A stretch of DNA of 64,000 bases from Nectonema munidae. Taxonomy: Eukaryota > Nematomorpha > Nectonematoida > Nectonematidae. Position 1 is the stretch's first letter. The number at the start of each line of letters is the position of its first letter. The notes below the pieces were generated by a model that had not been told where the DNA came from, did not search any database, and saw nothing but the letters and a program-made list of their open reading frames with translations. Shown here piece by piece: positions 1 through 11,745 of this stretch. The translations under genes were made by a program, and so were the position numbers. The stretch covers positions 35,799 through 99,798 of the forward strand of contig JAUIRK010000714.1 of NCBI GenBank assembly GCA_030549495.1. Direction: 5' to 3'.

Positions 1-99
1 GGGAAGACAATCAAGTTAAGTCAACTGAAATCATCCCCGACTCTGACATTGAAGTCACACAAGTGACTTTTCACTACCTTCTCATTTGAAACCTTTTCT

Positions 100-1875
100 T
101 TTATACATTCAATCTGTAAAGATGAAGTTCTCCCACCTTGAATTTTTTCTACATCCAACCTGCTTATCTTTTGGTGTTTTTATTCTGACTCAAATATGGC
201 AATGTATAAATCTGTCAAGCATTCACATTCCAGGATACCCTTTCAAGTACTAGATCAAAAAGAGGAGGTGGTATATATAGGCATTTACTTTAAAGACTCT
301 TTTAAAGTGTTAGACTTTTATGCTCTAAGAATGCGTGATAATAATATATGTGATGTGTCTAATTTTTAACTCCAAATTTGAAAAAAGAAATGGAATATAA
401 CTGCTATTTATAGATCTCCTTCTTCAAATGTGCATGATTTTTTCTTATCGTTCTTAGAGAATATATTACATAGAAAACTTCAGAAAAATAACATCATCTG
501 TGCTGATTTCAACATGAATTTGTTTTCAATTGAAACGAAGACTTTGCTTTTTCATTTTATTTCCTTAACTTTGGCAACTGCCTTTTACCCAACAACCACT
601 AAACACACATGTCAAGCGCAACCCTTATTGATAATATTTTCGACAAGGTTGAAACAGAAATGAAAACGTTTAATATCGACTGTTATTTTTCTTTAATGCA
701 AATAAAACAAAGTGTGTTGTTTTTTCTAGAGAATACTAACTTCAATCATTTTCTTTTAGTATACCCAGCAAAGAAAGGTCTTTTGATATGTTCTTCGATT
801 CTTTTAGGCAGGTGTTTAAAAAGCTTTTATTTTTTAAGTATTTCATAAACCTGAAATAATAAAATGAATACCTGAAATGAATAGGTTCAATGATATCCTT
901 AAAAAGTTGAAACTTCCAAAGAAAAGTTATACAAAAGTGTAATAATGCGTATACTCATGCTAAATATAAAATTGTCTTGAAATACTATACATCTATAGAA
1001 TTAAATCGACCAAATCTAATTTTTTCCAGGATCAACTTATGGACAGCAATAAAAAGAATATTTGGAAAAATATAAATAACATTTTAAAAGAGAATGTATC
1101 TCAGAAAAATACAATTTTGAATTGTAATGATTTTGCTCAAGCTTTCCAGAGTACCTACAAAGGATAACTTAGAATTTGCTGACAAGTTAATAACTTTTAA
1201 TGAAAAATCTTTTGTCGCCCTTCTGATTTCTTCTGATGATATAATCTTAGCAGCTACTTCAATTAAGAACAAAAGGAGGTGTAGATTTGATGAAGTAAAC
1301 CTGCACATCATAAATTTGTCTCTTCCCATATTAGTGATGTTTTAGCTTTTAATCTTTAACTCTTCCTTTTTTTCAGAATTTTTTTCAAAAACTTAAAATT
1401 AAGTAGAGTTCTTCCCATTCTTCTTCTCACTTCAGGCCTATATCTGTTCTATCAACATTCTCAACAAATTTTGAAAAAGTTTTTCTAAACAAAATGTTGA
1501 AATTTGTAGAATACTCTTTATTATTAACGCCTTACCAATACGCTTTTCTCTCAAAAAAATCCATGGAATTAGCTCTGATCAGTTTCTTACAGGACATATC
1601 CCTGAATCATCCTTCTCCTTCTTTGTGCACATTTCTTGATTTCTCTAATGCTTTTGGAACTGTCTCGCATTCATTACTACTTTACAAGTTATACAAAATA
1701 GAAAGCTTATCTTTGCAACCAAGCTTCTTTTGTTTCTTATAATGGTTTGCAATCTAAAGTTTTCTATACTAATAGCCGCGTTTCTCAGGGTTCAATATTG
1801 GGCCCACTTTTTTTTTCATTCTCTACATAAATGACCTTGTGTATCAATTATTAGCTAACTCTTGCTGGCTTTATA
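100..1875 (+). mobile_element. CR1/Jockey-type LINE fragment (endonuclease to early reverse transcriptase)
   Basis: A decayed non-LTR retrotransposon read in several plus-strand frames. Recognisable pieces in order are an apurinic-type endonuclease (HIPGYPFK, then RGGGVYIG near 200-290; NNIICADFNMNLF near 490-525; SATLIDNIFD near 612-640) and reverse transcriptase blocks (RPISVLSTFS near 1435; PSLCTFLDFSNAF near 1617-1660; then a GPTFFFILYINDL-like block near 1800-1850). The order and spacing fit ORF2 of a CR1/Jockey-type LINE. It stops just before the expected YADD catalytic box, where a 44-bp repeat of upstream LINE sequence follows. Several stops and frameshifts make it a dead copy. The clade assignment rests on motif spacing only. 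Confidence 0.7.
1091..1134 (+). repeat. 44-bp exact direct repeat, copy 1
   Basis: Begins AGAATGTATCTCAG and ends GTAATGATTTT. The identical 44 bases recur at 1875-1918. This copy sits in context inside the LINE, between endonuclease and reverse transcriptase. Confidence 0.9.
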
Positions 1876-1918
1876 GAATGTATCTCAGAAAAATACAATT
1901 TTGAATTGTAATGATTTT
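1875..1918 (+). repeat. 44-bp exact direct repeat, copy 2
   Basis: Exact copy of 1091-1134, 784 bp downstream and out of context: it directly follows the LINE reverse-transcriptase block and marks where LINE coding ends. Likely a local rearrangement or template-switch junction. Confidence 0.9.
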
Positions 1919-2457
1919 CTGTCTGATGGGGAAGAGGAACTTAAGCCTTTTGTGTTCTGAAGTGTTAGCATCCACTTTTCAAAAGCACGTCGAGTGAAGC
2001 TTCACTGGGAGTGAAGCTTCGGTAAACAGAACTATCGGCTATTTCAAACGTCAAGCAGAACGATTGCACAAATCCAGGTTTGATAACACAGGAATGTTTT
2101 TGCTAATTAAGTATATGATTTGAAAAGTTTCAAAAAAATATCTGTTGCCAAAAAATCCCGCAAAATAGAAGGTAAAAAGTTATTTATATTTAGTTTACTG
2201 GATACTGTTCCGACAAAAATCAGTCAGTCGCCAAATTCTAAGTACATTGCATGCACTCTCATGCATGTTTGGCCGTAAAAAGCTAATATTGTCTTAGAGA
2301 CTATTTATTTGTCTCTCCTAATAACTTGATAACATCTTCAACAAGCTAGTGCCTTTTTCATATTACGTGTGTTGGCTATCAAAAGTAACTAATCTTTATC
2401 TACCTACTTATAATTGATATATTTGAGATAATGTTTTTGTTTTGGTGTTTCTAGAAT
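1919..2457. other. Non-coding leader of piggyBac copy A
   Basis: No coding signal. It contains the palindrome GTGAAGCTTCAC near 1994, partly repeated about 14 bp later, and AT-rich DNA. It probably holds the 5' untranslated part and a decayed end of the piggyBac that follows, but no clear TTAA-flanked terminal repeat is visible. Confidence 0.4.
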
Positions 2458-4147
2458 GAGCAACAAAAAATAACTCTTGATGAAATAGGAGCGTTGATGA
2501 ATGATCCTAGTTTTCATGAAGAATTTGATTATGAAAAAGATCATATTGATATTGTAGCACTACTTCCCGATAAGGTTGACATTATTTCTGATGAAGAAGA
2601 TTTTGATGAAGATAATAATCTGATTGAGGAGAGTGTTGCTGAAGTACCGGGTCATATTGAAATCCATTATCATAGAACTGATGAGATAAGCGAAGAAACT
2701 CTGCAAACATCAACTAATGCTTCAGATAAAAAAAAATTTGTTTCTACTTGGATAAGAGACAGTGAAGAATTTTATGTTGACAGGGGAGATGAAACTAAAA
2801 TAAATGAAGTGAAATAAAAAATATTTTTCAAGACAAAACTCCAGTTGAAGTGTTTGAAGCATTATTTGATGACGATATCAAAACACACATTGTACAGCAA
2901 GGTTTGATTTATGCTCGTCAAAAAAATCGATATGATTTTCTCTTTCCTGAAAATTGTCTGCGAAAACTAATAGGATTCTAATTATACACTGGATACAGAA
3001 GCTTGTCTCAAGAAAAATTGTATTGGTGTGTGAGACTAAGACATAGATGAAATAGATACCTTGAAAAAAAAGAGATACCTCCATTTCAATGACAACTCTT
3101 CTTTAGTGAACGAAGCCTTCAAAATTGCTCCTATTATAAGGCTCTTCAATGAGAAGTTTCTAAAATTTGAAATATTTTCTAAAAAGCTTAGTATGGAATA
3201 GATGAACAAATGATTCAGTATTATGGTCGCCACTTTATGAAACAGTTCATAAGAGGAAAGCACATTCGCTTTGATTATAAAAACTGGGCCATGTGCTGTT
3301 CTTCCACAGGCTACGGTTTCAACTTTGACCTTTATGAAGGAAAACAAGAACAGCATTCAGAAGTAAATGGACTATGAACTTCAGTCGTCTTGAACATTAT
3401 TTCAAAAGTTACCTGACCGAGTGATCACACTTTTTATTTCGATAATTATTTCACAAGTTTCCAACTCATTAAAATATTGACAAAAGAAAAATATCTCTGC
3501 TTCAGGAACTGATCGGATCAATCGAACTAATAAATGCCTTCTACAAACTATTGAATCATTGAAGAAGCAAGAGAGAGTATTTTATGCTCGACAATAATGA
3601 AATTTTTGCAACTGTGTGGAAGGATAATAATAACGTGAGGGTATTGTCTACCTATCAAGGATCGCAATCCACTCAAAAGGTGAAAAGATGGAGCAAACAG
3701 CCAAAATGCATTGCTGAATACAACATCAAAATAAGTGGAGTTGATAAAATGGAATGGATGATCATCAGTAAGTATAGGATAAAGATAGGGGGAAATGGTA
3801 CTTCCCTATTTCCTCATATATTATTGACATGACTGTTGTAAATGCGCATACATCTTGTATTGTATGGCGAATGATAAAATTTTTTTATTAGAATTTCGAA
3901 GAAGAATAGTGAAGTGCTACATGATCACCTCATCACTCTCTGATCCAAAGAAATCTGGTCGACCATCACTAAGCAAGCAAGCAAAGAAGCGTGTTGCTGA
4001 AGATATCAGAAAAAGCAGCTCCGGTCATTTTATTTGGAACGAACTGAGATGGGGAAGCAGAGAAAATGTGCTGTCTGTAAAGTGAATGTTAGAAAACTAT
4101 GTAGAAGATGTGATGTTGGATTCCATGTAGACTGTTTTCCTGAATGA
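2458..4147 (+). pseudogene. piggyBac transposase pseudogene, copy A
   Basis: Broken piggyBac (DDE) transposase. An open frame at 2494-2817 gives the acidic N-terminus. Then come VFEALFDDDIKTHIVQQ and LIYARQKNRYDF (2850-2935), matching the piggyBac block before the catalytic core. VWKDNNNVRVLST with VKRW (3614-3700) and the SGVDKMEW block near 3735 match the third-Asp region. A cysteine-rich end, KCAVCKVNVRKLCRRCD followed by FHVDCF (about 4058-4145), is the C-terminal zinc-binding domain. Many frameshifts and stops are present, and the middle with the first two catalytic Asp is badly eroded. An inactive relic. Confidence 0.8.
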
Positions 4148-4540
4148 CATCAATAAATGATTTGTAGTAGCGAGACAAAATCTATTTTGCATCTATTTTG
4201 CTTCTTTTGAAAGAAAAAAACATTTTATAATTACCTTTATGCACGTCACTTCGTATGATTGTAAAACTTGCTTTTAATTGAATGAATAAAATGAATAAAG
4301 CCTTTTATACCCCCTATGTACCACGATCCTCATTTGGAACTTTTTGAAAAAAATGTCTATAACTTATTTAGTTATCGTTTTAAAATAATATTAGTATTAT
4401 TTTCATCTTCATTGACATCAATTTAATGCATTTTAACTAAAATTACGTAAATAAAAAATTTGAAACTTAATGCGAGCCAGAACATCCACTTGGAGTAGGT
4501 ACTGACTGTGCTGTAGCAATTTCTTGTTGTTCTAGTTTTT
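4148..4540. other. AT-rich spacer downstream of piggyBac copy A
   Basis: No reading frame, RNA gene or clear terminal repeat seen. Probably 3' untranslated and flanking DNA. Confidence 0.4.
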
Positions 4541-4544
4541 AGAC

Positions 4545-4690
4545 ATCGATTAAGCAAAAATCTCCAGATGTAATTGATATCCAGTGCGCTATTCATCGTC
4601 AAGCATTAATAATGAAAACCATACTTGATGGGTCGAAATATGTTCTCAATGAATTCATTAAAACTATACGAGTGAACATATTTGAATCTT
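4545..4690 (+). pseudogene. hAT-like transposase scrap
   Basis: The plus frame around 4570-4675 reads DIQCAIHRQALIMK then VLNEFIKTIRVNIFESLNSF. This matches the block of ZBED5/SCAND3-type hAT transposases in which a His-Arg-Gln-Ala-Leu motif follows the second catalytic region. Only about 45 residues survive, with no ends visible. Confidence 0.55.
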
Positions 4691-4789
4691 TGAATTCCTT
4701 TAACCTTGAGCCAAGTACGCCTTTGTCATGGACGTCCATTGAAGGTCTTCTAGGAAGTGTCAACAATATTTAAAGGATAACCTAACACT

Positions 4790-5090
4790 CTCTCATGTGA
4801 AGTGTTCTTGAAAACACATCTGTGTAGACATTGCATTATTCATAACTATATATATTATTAAAGGCTGTATTTCAAGAAACGTATTGAAAATATTAAAGTC
4901 TGGTGCAATAATGCCACAAGTAAAAGAATTTTTGCTTTTATATCGACAATACTTGGATGAATGATGATTTATGGAAGAAACCATGGGATTGGTATGTTTT
5001 GAAACAACCTATCCGAACAAACAATGATGTCGACGGTTGGCATCACCATTTCAACCACAAAGCAAAAATCAAAAGAAATCGTTATTTTAT
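4790..5090 (+). pseudogene. Transposase C-terminal scrap, MULE-like
   Basis: Near 4965-5070 the plus strand reads LWKKPWDWYVLK, PIRTNNDVDGWHHHFN. The RTNN-x-x-x-GWH motif is typical of the C-terminal part of MULE/FLYWCH-associated transposases in animals. Upstream KKRIENIKVW fits loosely. Very short and frameshifted; the family call is tentative. Confidence 0.4.
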
Positions 5091-5854
5091 TATTATCTAG
5101 TTGACATATGAAGAAGCTTAACTTCTAACTTTGCAGCTCAAATTTTATACAAGTGTAATTACTAAATAAAAGAACATTTGTTTGCATTTTACGTCAGAAG
5201 TGAAATGCTTTAATTAAAATTAATATCTTTTTAAATAAAATTTTGGCGCTTTTTTACCCGAAAAATATTTTATTGTATTTATACAGAGTTAGGCTAAAAA
5301 AATCTTTACTTCCATTTCCAACGATCACTTATTAATATTTAAATTTTTTTGTAAAAAAAGCAAACAGTTAAAGATAACTCGCCAACCCTATATGAAAATA
5401 TCAAAATCGAAAAAAAAAATTTCAAAAAAATTTAAAATGGCCAAATTTAAATTCGCGGAAACATACCTGTCAATTCATAGACCCATATCCTAAATAAATT
5501 TTCAAACAATTTACTTTACTGACTGAATATATGTGTAGGTAGAATATGAAGATTATATAAGATGTTTCTTTGTCTTTCTGTGTTACTAATCTAGTTCTGT
5601 AACATTTCGTTGCAAAAAAATTTAAAAATTTAATTTTTGGCAACAATGCATTTCAGTAAAGGGTAATGAATCCACGTAACCAATTCATTTGGTATGAACC
5701 AGGCTTGTTGACATTGAGTGAGATGAGAGGCTGAGAAATACCTTTTAGCTCCTAATCAATATTGATTGGGGGGTTGTCGAATAATCTGCTGTCAGATAAG
5801 ATAGGTCTGTCTGACTCTATTATTATCAATGAGTCTTCTAATAGAACACTTTCC
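5091..5854. other. AT-rich spacer, no genes seen
   Basis: Homopolymer-rich DNA with no supported feature before the foldback arm begins. Confidence 0.5.
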
Positions 5855-6049
5855 GGTAATGTTACACTATCCGTGCATTGATGAAAAGCAATTTTAATTG
5901 GAAAGAAGTTGTTCAATGATATAATGCTTTCATATGTCAATCTTTTCTTTAAAATGCGCTTATAGTTTGAGTATCGCACTATACGTGCATTGTAGCAAAT
6001 ACAGTCTATGCCTGCCTCCATAATACGAGTATATTTACATGATACACAT
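5855..6049 (+). repeat. Foldback arm, left (195 bp)
   Basis: Nearly identical to the reverse complement of 8743-8938 (a few mismatches and one small indel). Each arm holds two spaced copies of ATGCACG(T/G)ATAGTGC or its complement. The arms end sharply at CATGATACACAT on the inner side. Confidence 0.85.
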
Positions 6050-6136
6050 CCTACCAAATAGAGCAACACAGTCTGTGTTTCTCTCTCTTCACTACTATAC
6101 ACATTAGAGATGTATCGGATGTGAAATTTTTTAGAT

Positions 6137-6232
6137 CCGCGGATGCGGATGCGGATATCTCACTTGACATCCGAGAGGATGCGGATCAATAAATTTATAT
6201 TAATGCGGATGCGGATGCGGACATTATACTTT
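6137..6232. repeat. GCGGAT subterminal cluster, left
   Basis: At least six GCGGA(T/C) units, including three in tandem near 6139-6156 and three near 6204-6221. All lie in the plus orientation. Likely transposase-binding sites. Confidence 0.7.
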
Positions 6233-6290
6233 TTAATATAACAAGCCTTTGTTTAACTTTATTTGTTTACAACTTGGCAAACTAAAAAAT

Positions 6291-7975
6291 TTATTTACAA
6301 TAATTAAATTTTATCATAGGTAAGTTTTTTTTGATAAATAAAATTTTTTCAACTTTGTCTCCTAGAAGTCTTTTTCTTTTATTGGTATAAATGTTTCCAG
6401 CAGTACTGAAAAGCTGTTCGCTTTGCACGATGCTAGGAGGACAAACGAGATATTGGAATGCAATTTTTGATAAAAATGGATACTGTTTTTCTTTAATTCT
6501 CCACCAATCCAAACTATGTATAGTTGTACCATTGATTATTTTCTCTTTTTGATATCTCATTATTTCTCCACCACAAACATTATCTTCGTTTTCTTGTTCA
6601 TTTTCTTCTTCACTATCAGAATTTAACATAGAATTCATCACTTCATTTATGGTAGTAAAATTTTCATTAATACTTTTTTTCATCTTTTTACAGCTTGGCA
6701 TTTGAGATTGATTATCTTCTTTATCTTCATATAAATTAAAAAGGAAATTCTTCACATTACTTGTTATTTCAGAGATAGTAAAAAATTTACTTTTAAATCT
6801 TGGATCAAGAAAAGTAGCTACGGTGTAAAATTCTTCATTTTCAATTTCACCAAATCTAACTTTGATTTCAGAATTCATCTTTTCTTTCATTACATGAATA
6901 ATTTTCGTTATATCTTTATCTTGATTAAAATTGGTAATTTTTTCATATTCATCTTCTTCTTCCTCATGTACCCATATTTTTTCTCCAGTATTTTGATATG
7001 TTAATGTTTTTTTCAAGGCAACAATATTGGGGATAACTTCTGAAATTGAAGATGATGTGTAGCTGAGTTTTTTTGTTATTTCCTCATATGGATCCAAGAC
7101 GTCAACTATTTTTTCCATTAAAAGCCACTCAAAGTTGTTTATCTGCTTAACTTTAACATTTGTAGCACTATAAACACATAACGAATCTTTTACTTCGAGT
7201 AATCTTTTCAACATGTAAAATGTGCTATTCCACCTAGTAGGTGTGTCATTCAAGATTGAAACTTTTGGAAAGTTTAAACGATCTTGAATTTTTTTAATTC
7301 ATCCTGTGCCATAATAGAATGATGAAAATGAGAGCCTATATCACGACTTTTTTTAATAGGTTTTCTATTTCAACATGGGATGTTAAACCATACTTAACAA
7401 CTTGTTGAATTTTATGAATAGCACAGTCTAAACTTCTCAAATTACAAAGATTTAGTGCTTTTTTAATGTTACTTCCACCATCACGCAATACACAATGAAC
7501 ATGTTTGTTTTCTATCTTCCAACTTTCAAGCGTTTTAAGAAATACTTGAGAAATATATTCGCTAGTATGACGTTCTTCAAGCGGATGTGCGGCTAAAACT
7601 AAATTCACTTTCTCTAAACCTTGTATTGTATGAGCTGTTATGCTCAAGAGTGAAACACCAGCAACACTATCAGACCAAATATCTGTTGTAAAAGATATTT
7701 TAGTTTCTTTTCCTTCAAATATAATTTTTTTCACGTTTTTTTTCACAGATTCATAAATTTTATCGCAAATTAAAGAAGAGTAGAAATTTCTTTGCTTTAG
7801 TTTGTAGTTTGGTATAACACTCGAAACAAATCTTGTGAACCCTAAATTTTCAACATGACTGAAAGGAAGATCGTCTAAAACAAGCATCTCTGAAATAAGA
7901 AAATCTATTTTGCGCGAGTTTTCACTTGAGTCTTTCCATTTTTTTGCATCAGCTAAAATTTAGTTATCTATGACT
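6291..7975 (-). pseudogene. hAT transposase (two open frames, one frameshift)
   Basis: The 183-codon upstream frame (7887-7336) has the catalytic start ISFTTDIWSD and HCVLRDGGSN. The 320-codon downstream frame (7253-6291) has TPTRWNSTFYML, VATFLDPRFKSKFF and, at the end, the dimerisation block QSEQLFSTAGNIY with KRLLGDKVEKILF. These are the standard hAT (ZBED-type) landmarks in order. The two frames are offset between about 7340 and 7250. The upstream zinc-binding BED finger is not visible, so it is either lost or eroded in 7975-8150. Otherwise the sequence is well kept, implying a fairly young copy. Confidence 0.85.
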
Positions 7976-8308
7976 TGAAAAACGTGCTCTTCTGTTTGTA
8001 TTGTTGCTCTTTCATTTTCTCTTTATATTGCAATGCCGTATATGAGGAGGCATATTGCAATTTTTATTCTCTAAATTTTTTTCCTATCAATTCTACCTCT
8101 TTGCAGTGTTACATAATTAACTAGACTGTGAAGCAGTACGCTACACTAACACATTACACTAAATTGGATATATCGCTTGCGACTCATCTAACGCAATGAC
8201 ATCTCTCAAATAAATCCGAGTAACTTAATACTTTGTTATCTATAAATTTGCATCTAATATGCTGTACTATTTGACTTAGGTAATGTAAAACAGGTATTAG
8301 AATCTTAT

Positions 8309-8421
8309 TGCGGATGCGGATGCGGATGCGGATTTCAACATCAAAAGAATCCGCGGATGAGGATGGGGGCGGATGTTTGTTTTTTCGCGGATGATCCGCA
8401 TATGAGGATGCGGATGCGGAT
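8309..8421. repeat. GCGGAT subterminal cluster, right
   Basis: Three tandem units near 8311-8328, then scattered copies up to the terminal repeat. Most lie in the same orientation as the left cluster rather than inverted. Confidence 0.7.
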
Positions 8422-8438
8422 ATCCGATACATCTCTAA

Positions 8439-8742
8439 ATACAAATTGAAGACCAGTATTATGGACAATACAGGCATAAGTGCAACATGGACGAGATATT
8501 TAAAAAGAGGAAGACAATATTAAATTTGTGCTGAAATTTTAATCAAGAGTTATTGAATTTTCAAGACGCAATAACATTTGTGAAATGCCCTCTCCTTCAC
8601 TGTTGTTATAACTCAAGTGTGTATGATGAATCTAAAAAGATTTGTGTTGGTAACCCATATAGTATAAGAGAGCGTCCCTGTCTCATACAGCTCATCATCC
8701 CTTCATCACAGCATTATGCATAGACACGTTACATCGCACTAT
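8439..8742. other. Loop DNA of the foldback, right of the hAT
   Basis: About 300 bp without coding signal. Together with 6050-6103 it was the loop of the foldback before the hAT arrived. A third, partial GCACTAT motif occurs near 8736. Confidence 0.5.
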
Positions 8743-8938
8743 ATGTGTATCATGTAGATATACTCGTATTATGGAGGCAGGCATAGACTGTATTTGCTAC
8801 AATGCACGTATAGTGCGATACTCAAGCTATAATCGCATTCAAGAAAAGATTGACATATGAAAGCATTATATCATTGAACAACTTCTTTCCAATTAAAATT
8901 GCTTTTCATCAATGCACGGATAGTGCAACATCATTACC
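8743..8938 (-). repeat. Foldback arm, right (196 bp)
   Basis: Inverted partner of 5855-6049. It contains ATGCACGTATAGTGC near 8801 and ATGCACGGATAGTGC near 8912. Confidence 0.85.
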
Positions 8939-10315
8939 CACTTTCCATATGGTCTTTAGAAAACAAAGACATTTTTAACCTTCACTTGGTTAGAGTATGG
9001 CATGTCTAGCGATAGACTATACAGATAGACTGTGACTATCCGTTTTAATAATTAGTTACTTCAGATGAGTAGTGATCTCAGTGATCTATCATATATGGAT
9101 GATTTTGTTTTCTTGGTGAGCTTGACGAGTGGTTTACAAACTTTCTAAAAATTTTAGGCTTTGCGGTCTCTCTATAATTTTTAGCATAGGACTGTCCTAT
9201 TTTAATCAAAAAATCTCTATCAGATATTGACAAAAAAAAAGATTTTGCACCTTCTCAATCATTAATCAAATCAATATTATAAACGGAGTTTTGATAAATT
9301 GATAGTATTTTTCAAATTTTTGTAGATTAGATAAATAAACAGAAATTTTTTCGCTGTTTTATGGCTTCCTGGATATCTTATCAACAAATATGTTCAATCG
9401 AGCAAAATTTTTCCGGTCTAAGAAATGGAATTATTTCAGCTTCATTTTAAAAGCTGACAATTTTTTAATGACAATGGACATGAGCGCCGGCTAATGGGGG
9501 CAAACAGGTCAACCGACCTTCACAGTAATTTTTTGTAGCACGAACTACGCACATATGGCAATTTACTCCATACTCCTTTCTCTATATTTCATGCAGCATT
9601 AGAAAAAACAATATTTTTATGATTGTTGCATTCTTATCTGCCCCCTGGAAATGTAAAGATTTCGGGAAAAATATTATACAAAAATGGATTTTATTAATAA
9701 TTGATATTATTTTTCATACTTCACTGAAATTGTATTCTCTGAATTTTGTTGCTTTTTATATGTATTTGAGGAATGATTAATTGGGCGCTTTTTAATGATA
9801 TGAGATTATCATGATTACTTTATATTACATTTCCATTTTTCTTTTAACACAACAACAAAATGCCTCACTGTCTTTCTTTTGACATTGTTTTTCTTCACGC
9901 ATATTTTTTTCTTTTCTTTTTCATTTAATTTTTTTTGCGCTTCAATATCATATGATTATTTTAAGATGGTAACTTCTTATTTTTGCCCAAGGATATTTGT
10001 ATTATTTTAATCGCTTGGTATTTTCTTTTTCTTAATTTTTAGAATAAAATATTTGTCATTATTCATCGACAAAGAACACGTATTCAGTATGCAACTGTTT
10101 CACACCTATAAATATTCAGTAGGCTTGTGCAACGTATAGAATCAGCTAATTTAAAAGTATATTTTGCTTCAGATACATTAATTTTATTATTCGTTGTGAA
10201 GGTGAACTGTGTTTGAATTGGCTGCATTTCTGCGTCATTTTACATTTATTTCGCAATTTTTAAAGTTTGAAAATTGTTGTTACTTTTAGAAATTATCTAT
10301 ATGTAATTCCATAAT
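8939..10315. other. AT-rich spacer, no genes seen
   Basis: No coding region. A possible degenerate MITE spans about 9478-9654 (GGGGGCA on the left, TGCCCCC on the right), too weak to annotate. The rest is homopolymer-rich. Confidence 0.45.
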
Positions 10316-11194
10316 GGATATACGAAAAAATTTTAAATCTCAAAGTCAGCCCAATATAGAAGATGAAGATGGGAGTGAATGCTGTAGAAATAAAAAACAT
10401 AAAATCTGTAAGTGAAATTCAGAACACAAGCGCAAGTGAAATTTAGGGTACAAAAACATGTTCATCATCCTCATCAAATAAGCTTGATATTGGAAATGAT
10501 CTCAACTTCAAATCAATAGGTGGCGATTTAAAACTTCTTCTCAAGACTGTTGCATATAAGCCAGAGAAGAACTACAACTATAAAAAAAAAGATATTACAA
10601 AAAACAATAAAAGGAGTTTTCGACATGCATGGCTGACTCAATATGCTCCTTGGTTAGCATACTCACCAAAATTGAAAGACGCTCTTTGTATACCGTATAT
10701 TTTATTTCCTCAACCAGTTCATAGAGGATTTCAGGGTGCTTTTATAACTGGTACTTTCACGAAATAAAATGAGCCCGCAAAAATCACATCGCTAGCGAAT
10801 GGCATAAAAATTCACAGATTGATGCACAAAACTTTTTTTCTGTTATGAAAAATTCGCAAAAAAAAGAAATTTTATGTCAGTTAAACACCAAAATAAAACA
10901 AACAGTTGTTAGAAATCGATAAATATTATTTTCTATAAAATCTTCAATTTTGTTTTGCGCAACAAATGATATTGCAATTAGAGGAAAAGAGTCCATCACA
11001 GGAAATTTTCAAGAGTACCCTTCGCGGAGTAAAGACGTTGATAAGATGAACTATGTCAGATGACCGCCTTTCTGGCGTATGCATGCTTAGCGTACATAAA
11101 AGAAAAGTTAATGAAGAAAGACAAAATTTCATGGAAAGAATTGTAAACAAATTCGGAACAGATCGAAGACGACTTCAGTTTCTTTTTGACAAAT
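10316..11194 (+). pseudogene. Internally deleted TTF-type hAT transposase
   Basis: The start at 10316 (MDIRKNFKSQ) is followed by a TTF/ZMYM-like zinc region with WLAYSPKLKDALCIPYILFP and RGFQGAFITG (10645-10760), as in THAP12/ZMYM-type hAT proteins. SILFCATNDIAIRGKES (10945-10998) is the start of the DUF4371 block. Directly after it, STLRGVKTLIR and TMSDDRLSGVCMLSVH (11011-11095) are the hAT C-terminal dimerisation block, ending in a stop at 11192-11194. The catalytic middle, normally several hundred residues, is missing, so this is a deletion derivative. A few stops also occur. Confidence 0.75.
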
Positions 11195-11404
11195 AAAAGC
11201 AGCTCTGCCCTCCAAGCGATATTTTTATGTATATATACCTATATTCATATACACGTTCTCTTTTCTTGTAAAAGATTTATTTTCCTTATGAGTATAATAA
11301 ACAATGACAGTTATGAAACGATTTTACATCTTTCTGCCTTGAAAGAGTTCTTTTCTAGTTTTGTGTTATTTGTTGTACATTTGTCTTTAGATAAATAGAT
11401 TTAC

Positions 11405-11745
11405 GTTGCAATCTGATATTTCTAGCTCCTTTTCTGAAAGATCTTCTCTATCTAGCTTTTTTTCCGAAGAAAGCATCTCAAGGTCAGAAGAAAATGTTGA
11501 TGAAAATTTAATTTGTTCTGCTCAAGTTGAATTTAGTTGGGATTCTTTTTATGACTCACGAGGAAGAGTAACGAGTGAAATATAAGAGACATTATTACTT
11601 CACCTTTTGGACCTAAAAATTCAGCTGTTGGAGAAACCAATATTCTAAAAATTTTCCAGTTTTTTTACACAGAATTTAATTCAGTAAATATATCTGAAAA
11701 CCAAAAGAAAGATGGATTCCAACTATGCGTATTTTTTTATTCGTA
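11405..11745 (+). pseudogene. Probable piggyBac N-terminal fragment (copy B, upstream part)
   Basis: A Ser/Glu-rich acidic segment (FSERSSLSSFFSEES) is followed by VEFSWDSFYDSRGR and, one frame over, SPFGPKNSAVGE with ILKIFQFFYTEFNSV. This resembles the piggyBac N-terminal domain, where an acidic stretch precedes a P-K-N and F-x-x-F-F block. It may belong to copy B, which resumes near 12802. Confidence 0.45.

Larger units (their letters stand above)
6104..8438 (-). mobile_element. hAT transposon, nearly full length
   Basis: Terminal inverted repeats are TTAGAGATGTATCGGAT at 6104-6120 and its complement at 8422-8438. Both subterminal regions are packed with the hexamer GCGGAT (6137-6232 and 8309-8421), the kind of cluster hAT transposases bind. 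It encodes a minus-strand transposase with little room to spare. The flanks show a weak ATACA(C/A)AT similarity, so an 8-bp target duplication is likely but its exact edge is unclear. It lies in the loop of the 5855-8938 foldback. Confidence 0.8.

Noticed and set aside
8184-8477. 97-codon minus ORF with an IRIRIRIR stretch
   Set aside because: It is translation through the GCGGAT subterminal array of the hAT, not a gene.
9478-9654. Candidate MITE with GGGGGCA near the left and TGCCCCC near the right
   Set aside because: Only about seven bases pair and no target duplication is seen.
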